NCBI GenBank assembly: GCA_905221105.1 | Contig: CAJNBW010000001.1 | Span: forward strand, 434,001-498,000 | DNA length: 64,000 nucleotides | Source: a bacterium | GTDB lineage: Bacteria > Bacillota > Bacilli > Lactobacillales > Streptococcaceae | Direction: 5' to 3' | In this document: piece after piece, positions 56,500-64,000 of the stretch | Numbering within the stretch: position 1 is the stretch's first letter | How the letters are laid out: the number at the start of each line of letters is the position of its first letter | Made by a program: the position numbers and the translations under genes | Notes under the pieces: model-generated | What the model was told of the DNA's origin: nothing | Database searches by the model: none | The model's input: only the letters and a program-made list of their open reading frames with translations

Positions 56500-57389
56500 A
56501 CTTCCACCCCTGATTCTAGTTTAAAGATTTCATCGATTGTTGGCGCTTGTTGGTCAAAGGTTGCGATATATTGCCCCTGAGTCAAGATTGGGAAGAGTTC
56601 CCTTCCAGCGCTCTCATCCTCCAAGATCAATTTCCAACTGCCTTGTTTGGTCAAGCTCACCTGTTTGACATGAGGAAGATTTTCCAATTCTTCCTTGCTT
56701 CGTTCACTTGAAACAAAGAGACGTGTTTTCCCGTATTGATTGCGGACATCCTGAACCGGCCCATGCAAGACCACACGGCCATCTCGAATCATCAGAATAT
56801 CGTCACAAAGTTCCTCAACATTGGTCATGACATGGTCAGAAAAGATAATGGTTGCTCCACGCTCTTTTTCCTGAAAAATGACTTGTTTGAGCAACTCTGT
56901 ATTGACTGGGTCCAATCCACTGAAAGGCTCATCCAAGATAATCAAATCTGGCTCATGAATCAGAGTAATAATGAGCTGAATCTTCTGCTGATTGCCTTTT
57001 GACAGGCTCTTTATTTTATCTGTCAGCTTTCCTTTCACTTCCAACCTCTTCATCCATTGAGGGAGTTTTTCCTTGACTTCCTTGGCATCCATACCTTTTA
57101 GAGTCGCCAAGTAGCGAACTTGCTCAAGAACTGTCAACTTAGGCATGAGACTGCGTTCTTCAGGTAGATAACCAATCCGAGCATAGGTCTCCTGACGAAT
57201 ATCCTGCCCATCCAGATTAATCTCTCCTTGGTATTCTAAAAACTTCAAAATACTGTGGAAAATTGTTGTTTTCCCAGCACCATTTTTCCCGACTAGTCCC
57301 AAAATACGACCTGGTCGCGCTTGAAAGTCAATACCAAACAAAACTTGCTTGGGGCCAAAACTTTTCTCTAGACTTCTTACTTCTAGCAT
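56496..57389 (-). CDS. ABC transporter ATPase (NatA-like)
   Basis: 297 residues: Walker A GLVGKNGAGKTTIF, Q-loop YLPEERSLMP, signature LSKGNQQKIQ, Walker B DLIILDEPFSGLDPV, His switch. It powers the adjacent NatB-type permease. Its promoter TTGTAA-17-TATAAT lies at 57417-57445, with GGAGG before the ATG. Confidence 0.93.
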   Translation of the reverse strand: MLEVRSLEKSFGPKQVLFGIDFQARPGRILGLVGKNGAGKTTIFHSILKFLEYQGEINLDGQDIRQETYARIGYLPEERSLMPKLTVLEQVRYLATLKGMDAKEVKEKLPQWMKRLEVKGKLTDKIKSLSKGNQQKIQLIITLIHEPDLIILDEPFSGLDPVNTELLKQVIFQEKERGATIIFSDHVMTNVEELCDDILMIRDGRVVLHGPVQDVRNQYGKTRLFVSSERSKEELENLPHVKQVSLTKQGSWKLILEDESAGRELFPILTQGQYIATFDQQAPTIDEIFKLESGVEV

Positions 57390-57416
57390 CTTTCACCTCC
57401 GAAATGTCTTGCACTC

Positions 57417-57445
57417 ATTATACTCCTTTTTGATAGCCTTTACAA
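57417..57445 (-). promoter_or_regulatory. Promoter of the NatAB-type operon
   Basis: TTGTAA (57440-57445) and TATAAT (57417-57422) on the minus strand, spacer 17 bases, 28 bases upstream of the ATPase ATG. Confidence 0.65.
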
Positions 57446-57675
57446 TGATTTCTGTCCATTTTTTGTCATCCTCATTTTAGTAAAAAATCTTGGGGTACTT
57501 TGAGTTATGAGTACATTATACACTGCTAAACTCCAATTTATCTTCTCTGTTCCTCAACTGTCTATTTTTGCTCCTGAATTGTTACTACTAATCTTCATCA
57601 TTCTGCCTAGCTTATCGCGCTATTTTATGATATATTTTTGATAGACTATAGATTATCATAGGCAAGGAATCTGAT

Positions 57676-58581
57676 ATGAAAAAAAGACTTAAACTCGAAC
57701 CAAACAACAATAACTTAATCATTTGGGAAGCTGAACAGCCAAAAGCCATTCTTCAGCTTGTACATGGAATGCTAGAATACGTAGAACGATATGAAGAATT
57801 TGCTCTATCCATGAATAAAGAAGGTTTTACGGTTATGGGCCATGATCATCTCGGCCATGGCTATACTGCTCAAAATCCAAGTCAACTCGGAGTCTTTCCT
57901 GAATCTCCCGAGGAACTCATTGATGATATTGAAAGAGTGACCTCTTTTATTCAAGAAAGCTATCCAGGACTTCCTATCATCCTTCTAGGTCATTCTATGG
58001 GTTCTCTTATGTGTCGCTATTATGTAGCTAAAAGAAAACTACCTATCAATGCCTTGATCATCATGGGAACTGGCCAACAAGCACCTGTTCTGACTAGATT
58101 TGCTCTCATCCTAACAGAATGCATCCGACTTATAAAAGGGGATAAACACCGTAGTAAACTCCTCACCTATCTATCAACTGATAGTTTTAATCGAAGTATT
58201 AAGAATCCGAAAACATCTGTAGATTGGCTCTCAAAAAATGAAGAATCCAACCAAGCTTATCTGAAGGATCCATTCTGTCAATTCATTCCTACTATTTCTA
58301 TGTACAGATCCATTTTTTACTTCTCTAATCAAGTAGCTAGTAAGCAAGTAATCGATGAGACCCCAGCCCAACTTCCTATTCTCGTTATTTCAGGACAAGA
58401 AGACCCTCTGGGCGAAAATGGTAAAGGTATAGAAAGATTTGTAAAACTCCTAAAGGCTTCACATTCGAAAGTAAGTCTCCGATTAGTTGAAGAGGCTCGT
58501 CACGAAATTCTAAACGAGAATAATCGAAACGATACCTATCACTTCATAGCTGATTGGATGACAAAAAACATGGATGGCTAA
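57676..58581 (+). CDS. Alpha/beta hydrolase, monoacylglycerol-lipase/lysophospholipase type
   Basis: 301 residues, cytoplasmic. The start (ILQLVHGMLEYVERYEEFA) and GHDHLGHGYT are the oxyanion-side motifs of the lysophospholipase/MGL family; nucleophile S107 in LLGHS107MGS, acid Asp in SGQEDPLGENG, and His in VEEARHEILNE complete the triad. It probably hydrolyses a glycerolipid ester. Monocistronic, with AAGGAA 10 bases before the ATG. Confidence 0.87.
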   Translation: MKKRLKLEPNNNNLIIWEAEQPKAILQLVHGMLEYVERYEEFALSMNKEGFTVMGHDHLGHGYTAQNPSQLGVFPESPEELIDDIERVTSFIQESYPGLPIILLGHSMGSLMCRYYVAKRKLPINALIIMGTGQQAPVLTRFALILTECIRLIKGDKHRSKLLTYLSTDSFNRSIKNPKTSVDWLSKNEESNQAYLKDPFCQFIPTISMYRSIFYFSNQVASKQVIDETPAQLPILVISGQEDPLGENGKGIERFVKLLKASHSKVSLRLVEEARHEILNENNRNDTYHFIADWMTKNMDG

Positions 58582-58622
58582 CCTAGATATAGCAGTATTA
58601 CATAGAACTTATTCCCCAAGTT

Positions 58623-58652
58623 GATTCAATCATCAGGCTAAAGCTTGATGAT
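58623..58652 (+). terminator. Terminator of the lipase-like gene
   Basis: AATCATCA..GCT and AGCTTGATGATT pair, followed by TTTTTC, in the spacer before the convergent pheT. Confidence 0.7.
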
Positions 58653-58663
58653 TTTTTCTACTA

Positions 58664-58692
58664 AAAAATCCACCCCGAAGGATGGATTGATG
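58664..58692 (-). terminator. pheS-pheT terminator
   Basis: Minus-strand ATCCATCC-TTCG-GGGTGGAT stem followed by TTTTTT, immediately after the pheT stop. Confidence 0.85.
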
Positions 58693-58694
58693 CT

Positions 58695-61100
58695 TTAACG
58701 CACTTCTGCATTGACTTTTTCTTCAAGTGATGCTTGGATTTTTTCCATATAGCGTGCTACTTCTTCGTCCGTTAAGCTGTCTTCTGGATTTTGGAAGGTC
58801 AAGCTATAAGCCATTGACTTCATACCAAGTCCCAATTTTTCGCCTGAGAAGACGTCGAAGAGTTTGATATCTGTCAAACGTTTCACGCCTGCAGCTTGGA
58901 TAGCATCCACAACTTCTTGGTGAGTCACTTCTGCTTTGAGAAGGAGGGCAACATCACGGCTAACTGCTGGGAATTTAGTAATTTCCACAAATGGAGCCGC
59001 TGGCTGAAGGGCAGCTTCGATGGCTGAAAGGTTAAGTTCCGCTACATACGTTTCTGGAATATCGTAAGCCTTAGCAGTGACTGGATGCACTTGTCCAAGG
59101 AAACCAAGAACTTGGTCACCGAGGGAAATCATAGCTGTACGACCTGGGTGGAGACTTGCAATTTCAGCTGTTGCTGTATAGGTCACTTCTAGTCCCAAGC
59201 GAGTAAATAATGCTTCTAGGATTCCCTTAGCATAGAAGAAATCAACTGGCACTGCTGCTGTTTGGAAATCTTTTTCAGCAACCAAGCCTGTCAAGGCAAA
59301 AGCAAAGCTGTTGATTTCATTTGGAAGTTCTTCTTTTGGATTACCTGTTTGTTCAAAGACTTTTCCAATCTCGTAAAGGGCCAAGTTTTTATTCTTACGA
59401 GCCACATTGTAGGCAACTGTATCTAGGATACCAGAAATCATATTTTGACGGAGAACTGAACGATCCACGGTCATTGGCCACATGAGTTCCGTAAGGTTAC
59501 TTGGTTGAGCTGTAAACTCAACTGCTTTTTCAGGCGTTGTTAGAGCGTAGGTAATGATTTCAGTCAAACCTGCTCCTTCAGCAATCGTACGAACTTGACG
59601 ACGAAGTTTTTGTGTCGCAGTCAATTCACCAGCTGTACCATCGTCTTTTGGAAGACTGGTTGGCAAGCGATCATATCCGTAGATACGAGCGATTTCTTCA
59701 AAGAGGTCTGCCTCAATGGTGATATCCCAACGACGACGTGGGACGCTGACAGTAAAGCTATCTTCATTTCCAGAAAGACCAAATCCAAGACGACGGAAGA
59801 CATCTTCTACATCAGCATATGAAAGCTCCGTACCAAGGACACGGTTGACATCTGCAAGGGTCGAAGAAACTTCCACATCAGAGGTATCAAGTTCACCCGC
59901 TGAAACGATACCTTTACGCACCGTCGCACCTGCAAGTTCTGCAATCATGCTAGCTGCCGCATCAAGAGCTTCGTTAACAGTGGCCACATTAATCCCTTTT
60001 TCAAAGCGAGAAGATGACTCAGAACGAAGATTCAAGCGACCGCTAGTCTTACGAATTGATTTACCATTAAAAACAGCTGCTTCAAGGACGACACGACTAG
60101 ATTTTTCCGAAATTTCTGTTGCTTGACCGCCCATGACACCTGCAAGAGCTACTGGCTTGTCTGCGACAGTGATAACTAAGTCATTCACGTCCAAGTCACG
60201 TTCTTCACCATCTAAAGTCACCAATTTTTCACCAGCACGTGCTTCACGCACACGGATGTCATTTCCCTCAAAGGTATCCAAGTCAAAGGCATGCATTGGT
60301 TGACCAAAGTAGAGCAGGATGTAGTTGGTCACGTCCACTACGTTATTGATTGGACGGATGCCTTCGTTCATGAGGAGATTTTGCAACCATTGCGGACTTG
60401 GTTCAATGGTCACATTGTCCAAGATACGAGCTGCATAGTAAGGCGCCTTGTCTGTCTCAATACCTACAGAAAGGGCATCTGCTGCACTTTCATTTGTTTC
60501 TGTTAGAGTAAATTCTTTAAAGTTGACTGTCTTGTCATAGATGGCTGCTACTTCATGAGCCACCCCACGCATAGAAAGAGCGTCCGCACGGTTTGGTGTG
60601 ATAGAAAGTTCAATGATTTCATCATCCAAGTCTAGGTATGAGAAGACTTCGTCTCCAGGAACGGCATTTTCTGGCAAAATTTGGATACCATCTGCGAATT
60701 CCTTAGGCACAACCGAGTCAGAAATTCCCAATTCACCAAGTGAACAAATCATCCCAAGTGACTCTAAGCCACGGATTTTCCCTTTTTTGATTTTGTAGTT
60801 GTCAGCGATGCGAGCTCCTGGAAGTGCCACCATGACCTTGATACCAGCACGCACATTCGGTGCACCACAAACGATTTGACGGGCTTCTTCTTCGCCAACG
60901 TTAACCTGACAAACATGGAGGTGAGTTTCTGGCACATCTTCGCAGGACAAGACCTCACCGACGACAATTTTTGAGAGACCAGCAGCAGGTGATTCGACAC
61001 CTTCGACCTCGATCCCTGTAGTTGACATTTTTTCAGCCAACTCTTGTGATGGCACATCAATGTCCACCAATTCTTTTAACCATTTATAAGATACAAGCAT
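58695..61100 (-). CDS. pheT: Phenylalanine-tRNA ligase beta subunit
   Basis: 801 residues: N-terminal EMAP/OB tRNA-binding domain (about 40-150, with [19 protein letters not shown]), B3/B4 editing region, B5 domain, catalytic-like core and C-terminal anticodon-binding domain ([21 protein letters not shown]). It assembles with PheS as an alpha2-beta2 enzyme. It follows pheS by about 130 bases containing no gene. Confidence 0.97.
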   Translation of the reverse strand: MLVSYKWLKELVDIDVPSQELAEKMSTTGIEVEGVESPAAGLSKIVVGEVLSCEDVPETHLHVCQVNVGEEEARQIVCGAPNVRAGIKVMVALPGARIADNYKIKKGKIRGLESLGMICSLGELGISDSVVPKEFADGIQILPENAVPGDEVFSYLDLDDEIIELSITPNRADALSMRGVAHEVAAIYDKTVNFKEFTLTETNESAADALSVGIETDKAPYYAARILDNVTIEPSPQWLQNLLMNEGIRPINNVVDVTNYILLYFGQPMHAFDLDTFEGNDIRVREARAGEKLVTLDGEERDLDVNDLVITVADKPVALAGVMGGQATEISEKSSRVVLEAAVFNGKSIRKTSGRLNLRSESSSRFEKGINVATVNEALDAAASMIAELAGATVRKGIVSAGELDTSDVEVSSTLADVNRVLGTELSYADVEDVFRRLGFGLSGNEDSFTVSVPRRRWDITIEADLFEEIARIYGYDRLPTSLPKDDGTAGELTATQKLRRQVRTIAEGAGLTEIITYALTTPEKAVEFTAQPSNLTELMWPMTVDRSVLRQNMISGILDTVAYNVARKNKNLALYEIGKVFEQTGNPKEELPNEINSFAFALTGLVAEKDFQTAAVPVDFFYAKGILEALFTRLGLEVTYTATAEIASLHPGRTAMISLGDQVLGFLGQVHPVTAKAYDIPETYVAELNLSAIEAALQPAAPFVEITKFPAVSRDVALLLKAEVTHQEVVDAIQAAGVKRLTDIKLFDVFSGEKLGLGMKSMAYSLTFQNPEDSLTDEEVARYMEKIQASLEEKVNAEVR

Positions 61101-61230
61101 AATTCTGATTGTAAGATCCCACCAAGTGGAACCTTTTCAATTCCTTTCTTTTTCTTCGAGTCAGTCCTTGCCATTCTCTATCGAGAGAAAATGACTAGGA
61201 CTGTATAGGACTGTGTTTCAGGTTTCAATC

Positions 61231-62277
61231 TTATTTAAACTGTTCTGAGAAGCGGACATCTCCTTGGTAGAATCCACGGATATCGTTGATTCCGTAACGG
61301 AGCATGGCTACGCGCTCTTGACCAAGACCAAAGGCAAAGCCAGAGTAAACAGTCGCATCGATGCCACTCATTTCAAGGACACGTGGGTGAACCATACCGG
61401 CACCCATAATTTCGATCCAACCTGTTTTCTTACATACGTTACAGCCTTCTCCACCACACTTGAAGCAAGAAACATCCACCTCAACAGATGGCTCTGTGAA
61501 TGGGAAATAAGATGGACGCAAACGAATTTGGCGCTCTTCACCGAACATTTTTTGGACAATCAACTGAAGGGTTCCTTGAAGATCAGCCATAGAGATATTT
61601 TTCCCAACAACCAAACCTTCGATTTGGTGGAATTGGTGACTGTGGGTTGCATCGTCTGTATCACGACGGAAGACACGCCCTGGTGAGATCATTTTCAAAG
61701 GACCTTTAGAGAAATCATGTGCATCCATAGCACGCGCCTGAACTGGAGACGTGTGAGTACGAAGCAAGATCTCTTCTGTGATGTAGAAAGTGTCCTGCAT
61801 ATCACGGGCTGGGTGGTCTTTAGGAAGGTTCATACGCTCAAAGTTGTAGTAGTCTTGCTCCACTTCAAAACCATCCACAACTTGGTAACCCATCCCAATG
61901 AAAATATCTTCGATTTCTTCACTGGTTTGTGTCAAAACATGACGGTGACCAGTCGCAACTGGACGACCTGGAAGTGTCACATCGATGCTCTCGCTAGCAA
62001 GTTGATCTGCGATTTTCTTTTCTTCCAAGAGTTTAGCTGTTTCTTCAAAGGCTGCTGTCAAAACATCACGAGCTTCATTGACGTGTTTCCCGATAATTGG
62101 ACGCATCTCAGCAGAGACATCTTTCATCCCTTTGAGGATTTCAGTAAGCGAACCCTTTTTACCAAGGACAGAGACACGTAATTCTTGCATCTCTTTTTCA
62201 TTTTCAGCAGTAATCTGCTTCAAGCTAGCCAGCGTTTCTTCGCGAAGCGCTTTTAATTGTTCTTCAATAGTTGACAT
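61231..62277 (-). CDS. pheS: Phenylalanine-tRNA ligase alpha subunit
   Basis: 348 residues from the ATG at 62277 ([19 protein letters not shown]), preceded by GGAGG at the right distance; a frame extending to 62358 reads through the T-box terminator and is not real. Class II motifs: motif 2 region [20 protein letters not shown], motif 3 [18 protein letters not shown], plus the [16 protein letters not shown]n-like cluster. It charges tRNA-Phe with PheT. Confidence 0.97.
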   Translation of the reverse strand: MSTIEEQLKALREETLASLKQITAENEKEMQELRVSVLGKKGSLTEILKGMKDVSAEMRPIIGKHVNEARDVLTAAFEETAKLLEEKKIADQLASESIDVTLPGRPVATGHRHVLTQTSEEIEDIFIGMGYQVVDGFEVEQDYYNFERMNLPKDHPARDMQDTFYITEEILLRTHTSPVQARAMDAHDFSKGPLKMISPGRVFRRDTDDATHSHQFHQIEGLVVGKNISMADLQGTLQLIVQKMFGEERQIRLRPSYFPFTEPSVEVDVSCFKCGGEGCNVCKKTGWIEIMGAGMVHPRVLEMSGIDATVYSGFAFGLGQERVAMLRYGINDIRGFYQGDVRFSEQFK

Positions 62278-62284
62278 AATTCCT

Positions 62285-62510
62285 CCATCAGTCGCTCGTA
62301 GATAAAAAGAAAACCACATGCCAAAAACTCCACTCGGAGCGTTGACACGCGGTACCATCCGTTTTCATCTGACAAGTCAGACCTTCATTTCTAAATCCAT
62401 GCACAAGTGAATTCACCCAGCTTTCATATAGAGAGCTTGCAGTCACGGCTCTCCTCCCTGATATACTTCCCTTGAGTTACTAGTCTTGCAGATTTCTATT
62501 CAATTACTAC
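62285..62510 (-). ncRNA. Phenylalanine T-box leader of pheS-pheT
   Basis: Minus strand: the T-box sequence TGGTACCGCG (62348-62357) pairs with uncharged tRNA 3' end; the specifier loop GTGAATTCAC carries TTC (Phe) at 62409-62411; the terminator CTCCGAGTGGAG-TTTTT is at 62323-62339. Low tRNA-Phe charging should switch the leader to antitermination and raise pheS-pheT expression. Confidence 0.92.
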
Positions 62511-62512
62511 TT

Positions 62513-62541
62513 AGTTTATCAGATTTTTAGTTAAAAAACAA
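62513..62541 (-). promoter_or_regulatory. pheS-pheT promoter
   Basis: TTGTTT (62536-62541) and TAAACT (62513-62518) on the minus strand, spacer 17 bases; the RNA would begin at the T-box leader. Confidence 0.55.
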
Positions 62542-62547
62542 GTTCGA

Positions 62548-63027
62548 TTAGACTAATTTCAATATAAAACTCGTTCCTTTTTCCGTTGCTCCATCTTCCA
62601 CAAATCCAAGCGACTTGAAACACCTCCTAGAAGTATGATTGTAGGTGTAGATTTCCTTGACTCTCAATTCTTTCCATCCTTTTACTCGAGCCAATTCAAT
62701 CAAAGTACTTAGAACCTTTTTCCCAAGTCCTCGATGTTGGTAAGCGGGATTCCCAATCACAATGGGGAGATTATCCTGAGATAGAGTAACATCCCCAATT
62801 GGAAACCATTCTCCCTTCTCCTTGACTTCAATCCAAAAAAGCTCACCATGCTGATCCAAATAGGAATACATAGCTTCCAAGGTCGCTGGACTGTAAGGTC
62901 TCTTCACACCATCTACGAGGTAAACCAAGTTCACATCCTGATACCAAGCCAAAGCTTCCTCACAATGATTGACCTTATAATAAGGAACAAGACGCAGTGC
63001 ATTATCTATTTGTAGGGTCTGTTTCAT
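62548..63027 (-). CDS. GNAT family acetyltransferase
   Basis: 159 residues. The acetyl-CoA loop YQHRGLGKKVLSTLIELAR near residue 100 and the NHTSRRCFKSLGFVEDG motif identify GNAT. Substrate unknown. It overlaps the upstream ParB-like gene by 26 bases, so the pair is co-transcribed, and is upstream of the pheS promoter. Confidence 0.88.
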   Translation of the reverse strand: MKQTLQIDNALRLVPYYKVNHCEEALAWYQDVNLVYLVDGVKRPYSPATLEAMYSYLDQHGELFWIEVKEKGEWFPIGDVTLSQDNLPIVIGNPAYQHRGLGKKVLSTLIELARVKGWKELRVKEIYTYNHTSRRCFKSLGFVEDGATEKGTSFILKLV

Positions 63028-63421
63028 CTGCTTTCCTTTTCAATAAGAGAGTTGCTGCTTGATTAAAACCCTCACACCAGTTATACCATTTTGCTTCATA
63101 CTCATCTTGAGGTAAGATATGATTTTTTAAATCCAGAACAGAGTAAATCTTTCTTTCCTCACAAGCTTGCGCATAGAGATGATATAGTTCATTACCGCCG
63201 TCTCTATCAAACTCAGCAGAAATCGTATCTTGACCTGCCAATAAAGCCTGATAAGCCCTGTGATGCCCATCTGTAATCAACAAGCAATCTCCGAACGCAA
63301 GAATACTGATTGGATCAACATTGATTATTTCTGCCGACTGATAAAGTGTCTGGATACCTTCTAGTTTCTTTTCTGATAAGTATAGTTGAGTTGGATGAAG
63401 ATCTTTTATGTTGACTTTCAT
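63002..63421 (-). CDS. Small ParB/sulfiredoxin-like domain protein
   Basis: 139 residues. MKVNIKDLHPTQLYLSEKKL and DGHHRAYQALLAG resemble the ParB N-terminal (nuclease/sulfiredoxin-like) fold, with a helical C-terminal part (YEAKWYNWCEGFNQAATLLL). No DNA-binding helix-turn-helix follows, so it is not a partition protein. Function unknown. It overlaps the acetyltransferase gene. Confidence 0.7.
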   Translation of the reverse strand: MKVNIKDLHPTQLYLSEKKLEGIQTLYQSAEIINVDPISILAFGDCLLITDGHHRAYQALLAGQDTISAEFDRDGGNELYHLYAQACEERKIYSVLDLKNHILPQDEYEAKWYNWCEGFNQAATLLLKRKADETDPTNR

Positions 63422-63448
63422 TTCTTTCTCCTCAAGAGATTTTGATAC

Positions 63449-64000
63449 TCACTTCTGCTTACCTTTAAATCGCCATTGGAAGCGGAGCTTATCATAAAAG
63501 GGAAATTCGATAAACAGGACTCCCAAGCCCACACAGAGACTGGCAAGAACATCTGATGGATAGTGAACTCCCAGATAGACCCTTGATACTAGCACACTGA
63601 CTAAGTAGAGACCAAGGACGATTTGCACGATTTTTCTCCAAATCAGATCTTTAATCCGTTGACTAAGAATCACAATCAAAGTTCCTACCATCAGCGTCAC
63701 TGCTAGAGAATGCCCACTTGGGAAGGAAAATCCCTTCTCCTCTACCAGATGTAAGATAGCTGGCCGTGGGCGCTGGTAGATGTTTTTAAAAGTCACGATT
63801 AAAAGACCTGCCAAAGCCAAATTCCCCAGCATAAATAGGCTTTCAATCTTCCACCGCTTACGATAAAAAACAAAAGCTACCAGCATAACCCAAGTGATAA
63901 TCACTGGGATATCAATCAAGCGTGTGATGGCTCGAAAAAGAATAGTCAAGTAATCTGGTAAGTCTCCTCGAACGGCAGTCTGAATCGGTTGGTCAAAACC
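63449..64000 (-). CDS. PAP2-family membrane phosphatase, 5' end outside window
   Basis: The frame is open to the window edge: residues upstream of the apparent TTG start at 63949 read coherently (FDQPIQTAVRGDLPDY), so the gene begins beyond 64000. Motifs of type-2 phosphatidic acid phosphatases are present: KNIYQRPRP, FPSGHSLAVT and SRVYLGVHYPSDV, with five or so membrane segments. It probably dephosphorylates undecaprenyl diphosphate or another lipid phosphate outside the membrane. Confidence 0.9.
   Translation of the reverse strand, partial: GFDQPIQTAVRGDLPDYLTILFRAITRLIDIPVIITWVMLVAFVFYRKRWKIESLFMLGNLALAGLLIVTFKNIYQRPRPAILHLVEEKGFSFPSGHSLAVTLMVGTLIVILSQRIKDLIWRKIVQIVLGLYLVSVLVSRVYLGVHYPSDVLASLCVGLGVLFIEFPFYDKLRFQWRFKGKQK

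Noticed and set aside
55300..57389. NatAB-type exporter as a bacteriocin self-protection system
   Set aside because: No peptide precursor, modification or immunity gene is adjacent; only a generic NatAB-type call is supported.
62278..62358. N-terminal extension of PheS by 27 residues
   Set aside because: It is read from the T-box motif and terminator; the start at 62277 has a proper GGAGG site and conserved N-terminus.
63449..63949. PAP2 protein beginning at the TTG at 63949
   Set aside because: The frame stays open and coherent to the window edge, so the true start is outside.

Overview
The window is low-GC, densely coded streptococcal DNA of the Streptococcus mitis/pneumoniae group. Evidence for this: the ritR-gnd-mapZ-rnpB-gpsB-recU-pbp1a block, the dexB / aliA (capsule-locus) flanks, luxS-clpL-mraY-pbpX-ftsL-rsmH, a choline-binding protein of CbpF type, and five BOX repeats that carry the pneumococcal boxA/boxC sequences. 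PBP1a and PBP2x, compared from memory, differ from typical pneumococcal alleles at many positions. No capsule genes lie between dexB and aliA except one glf. Gene order around rpsI and pheS/pheT also differs from reference pneumococci as I remember them. S. mitis is therefore the best guess; nonencapsulated S. pneumoniae or S. pseudopneumoniae is possible.

Layout. 1-9 kb (mostly minus strand): mevalonate pathway (mvaD partial, mvaK1), choline-binding protein, redox/iron regulator ritR, gnd, division-site protein mapZ, an RlmL-like methyltransferase, RNase P RNA, gpsB, a DUF1273 protein; then divergent recU-pbp1a. 11-21 kb: the former capsule position, with aliA, glf, an AliB-like lipoprotein and dexB; then DUF1846 and luxS. 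21-28.5 kb: clpL (its stop codon interrupted by a BOX element) and the mraY-pbpX-ftsL-rsmH wall cluster. 28.6-31 kb: a self-contained operon of a small XRE regulator, four small membrane proteins and a glutathione peroxidase. 31-34 kb: a DNA-damage cassette (HdiR/LexA-like repressor, UmuC-type polymerase, YolD-like protein, small DUF). 34-36 kb: peptide transporter dtpT between two BOX elements.

36.3-46.2 kb is a carbohydrate island: GH31 glycosidase, DUF624 membrane protein, lipoprotein and two permeases of a CUT1 importer lacking its own ATPase, and a divergent YesM/YesN-type two-component system. 46.4-54.2 kb is a second, very AT-rich island: integrase remnant, GH38 (MngB-like) alpha-mannosidase, a split fructose-family PTS (IIC, IIB, IIA) and a divergent PRD/EII-domain regulator, ending in a second copy of the integrase tail and an att-like repeat beside rpsI. 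54.2-64 kb: rpsI-rplM with an L13 leader, a NatAB-type ABC exporter, a monoacylglycerol-lipase-like hydrolase, pheT and pheS with a phenylalanine T-box, an acetyltransferase, a small ParB-like protein and a PAP2 phosphatase that runs off the window end.

The strongest oddities are the BOX insertion exactly in the clpL stop codon (adds 23 residues), the integrase-flanked GH38/PTS cassette at rpsI, the partial tandem gene duplication in the XRE operon, two clear operator-promoter overlaps (XRE and HdiR), and a 29-codon leader ORF with a hairpin upstream of clpL. I saw no CRISPR array, complete insertion sequence, tRNA or complete rRNA gene.
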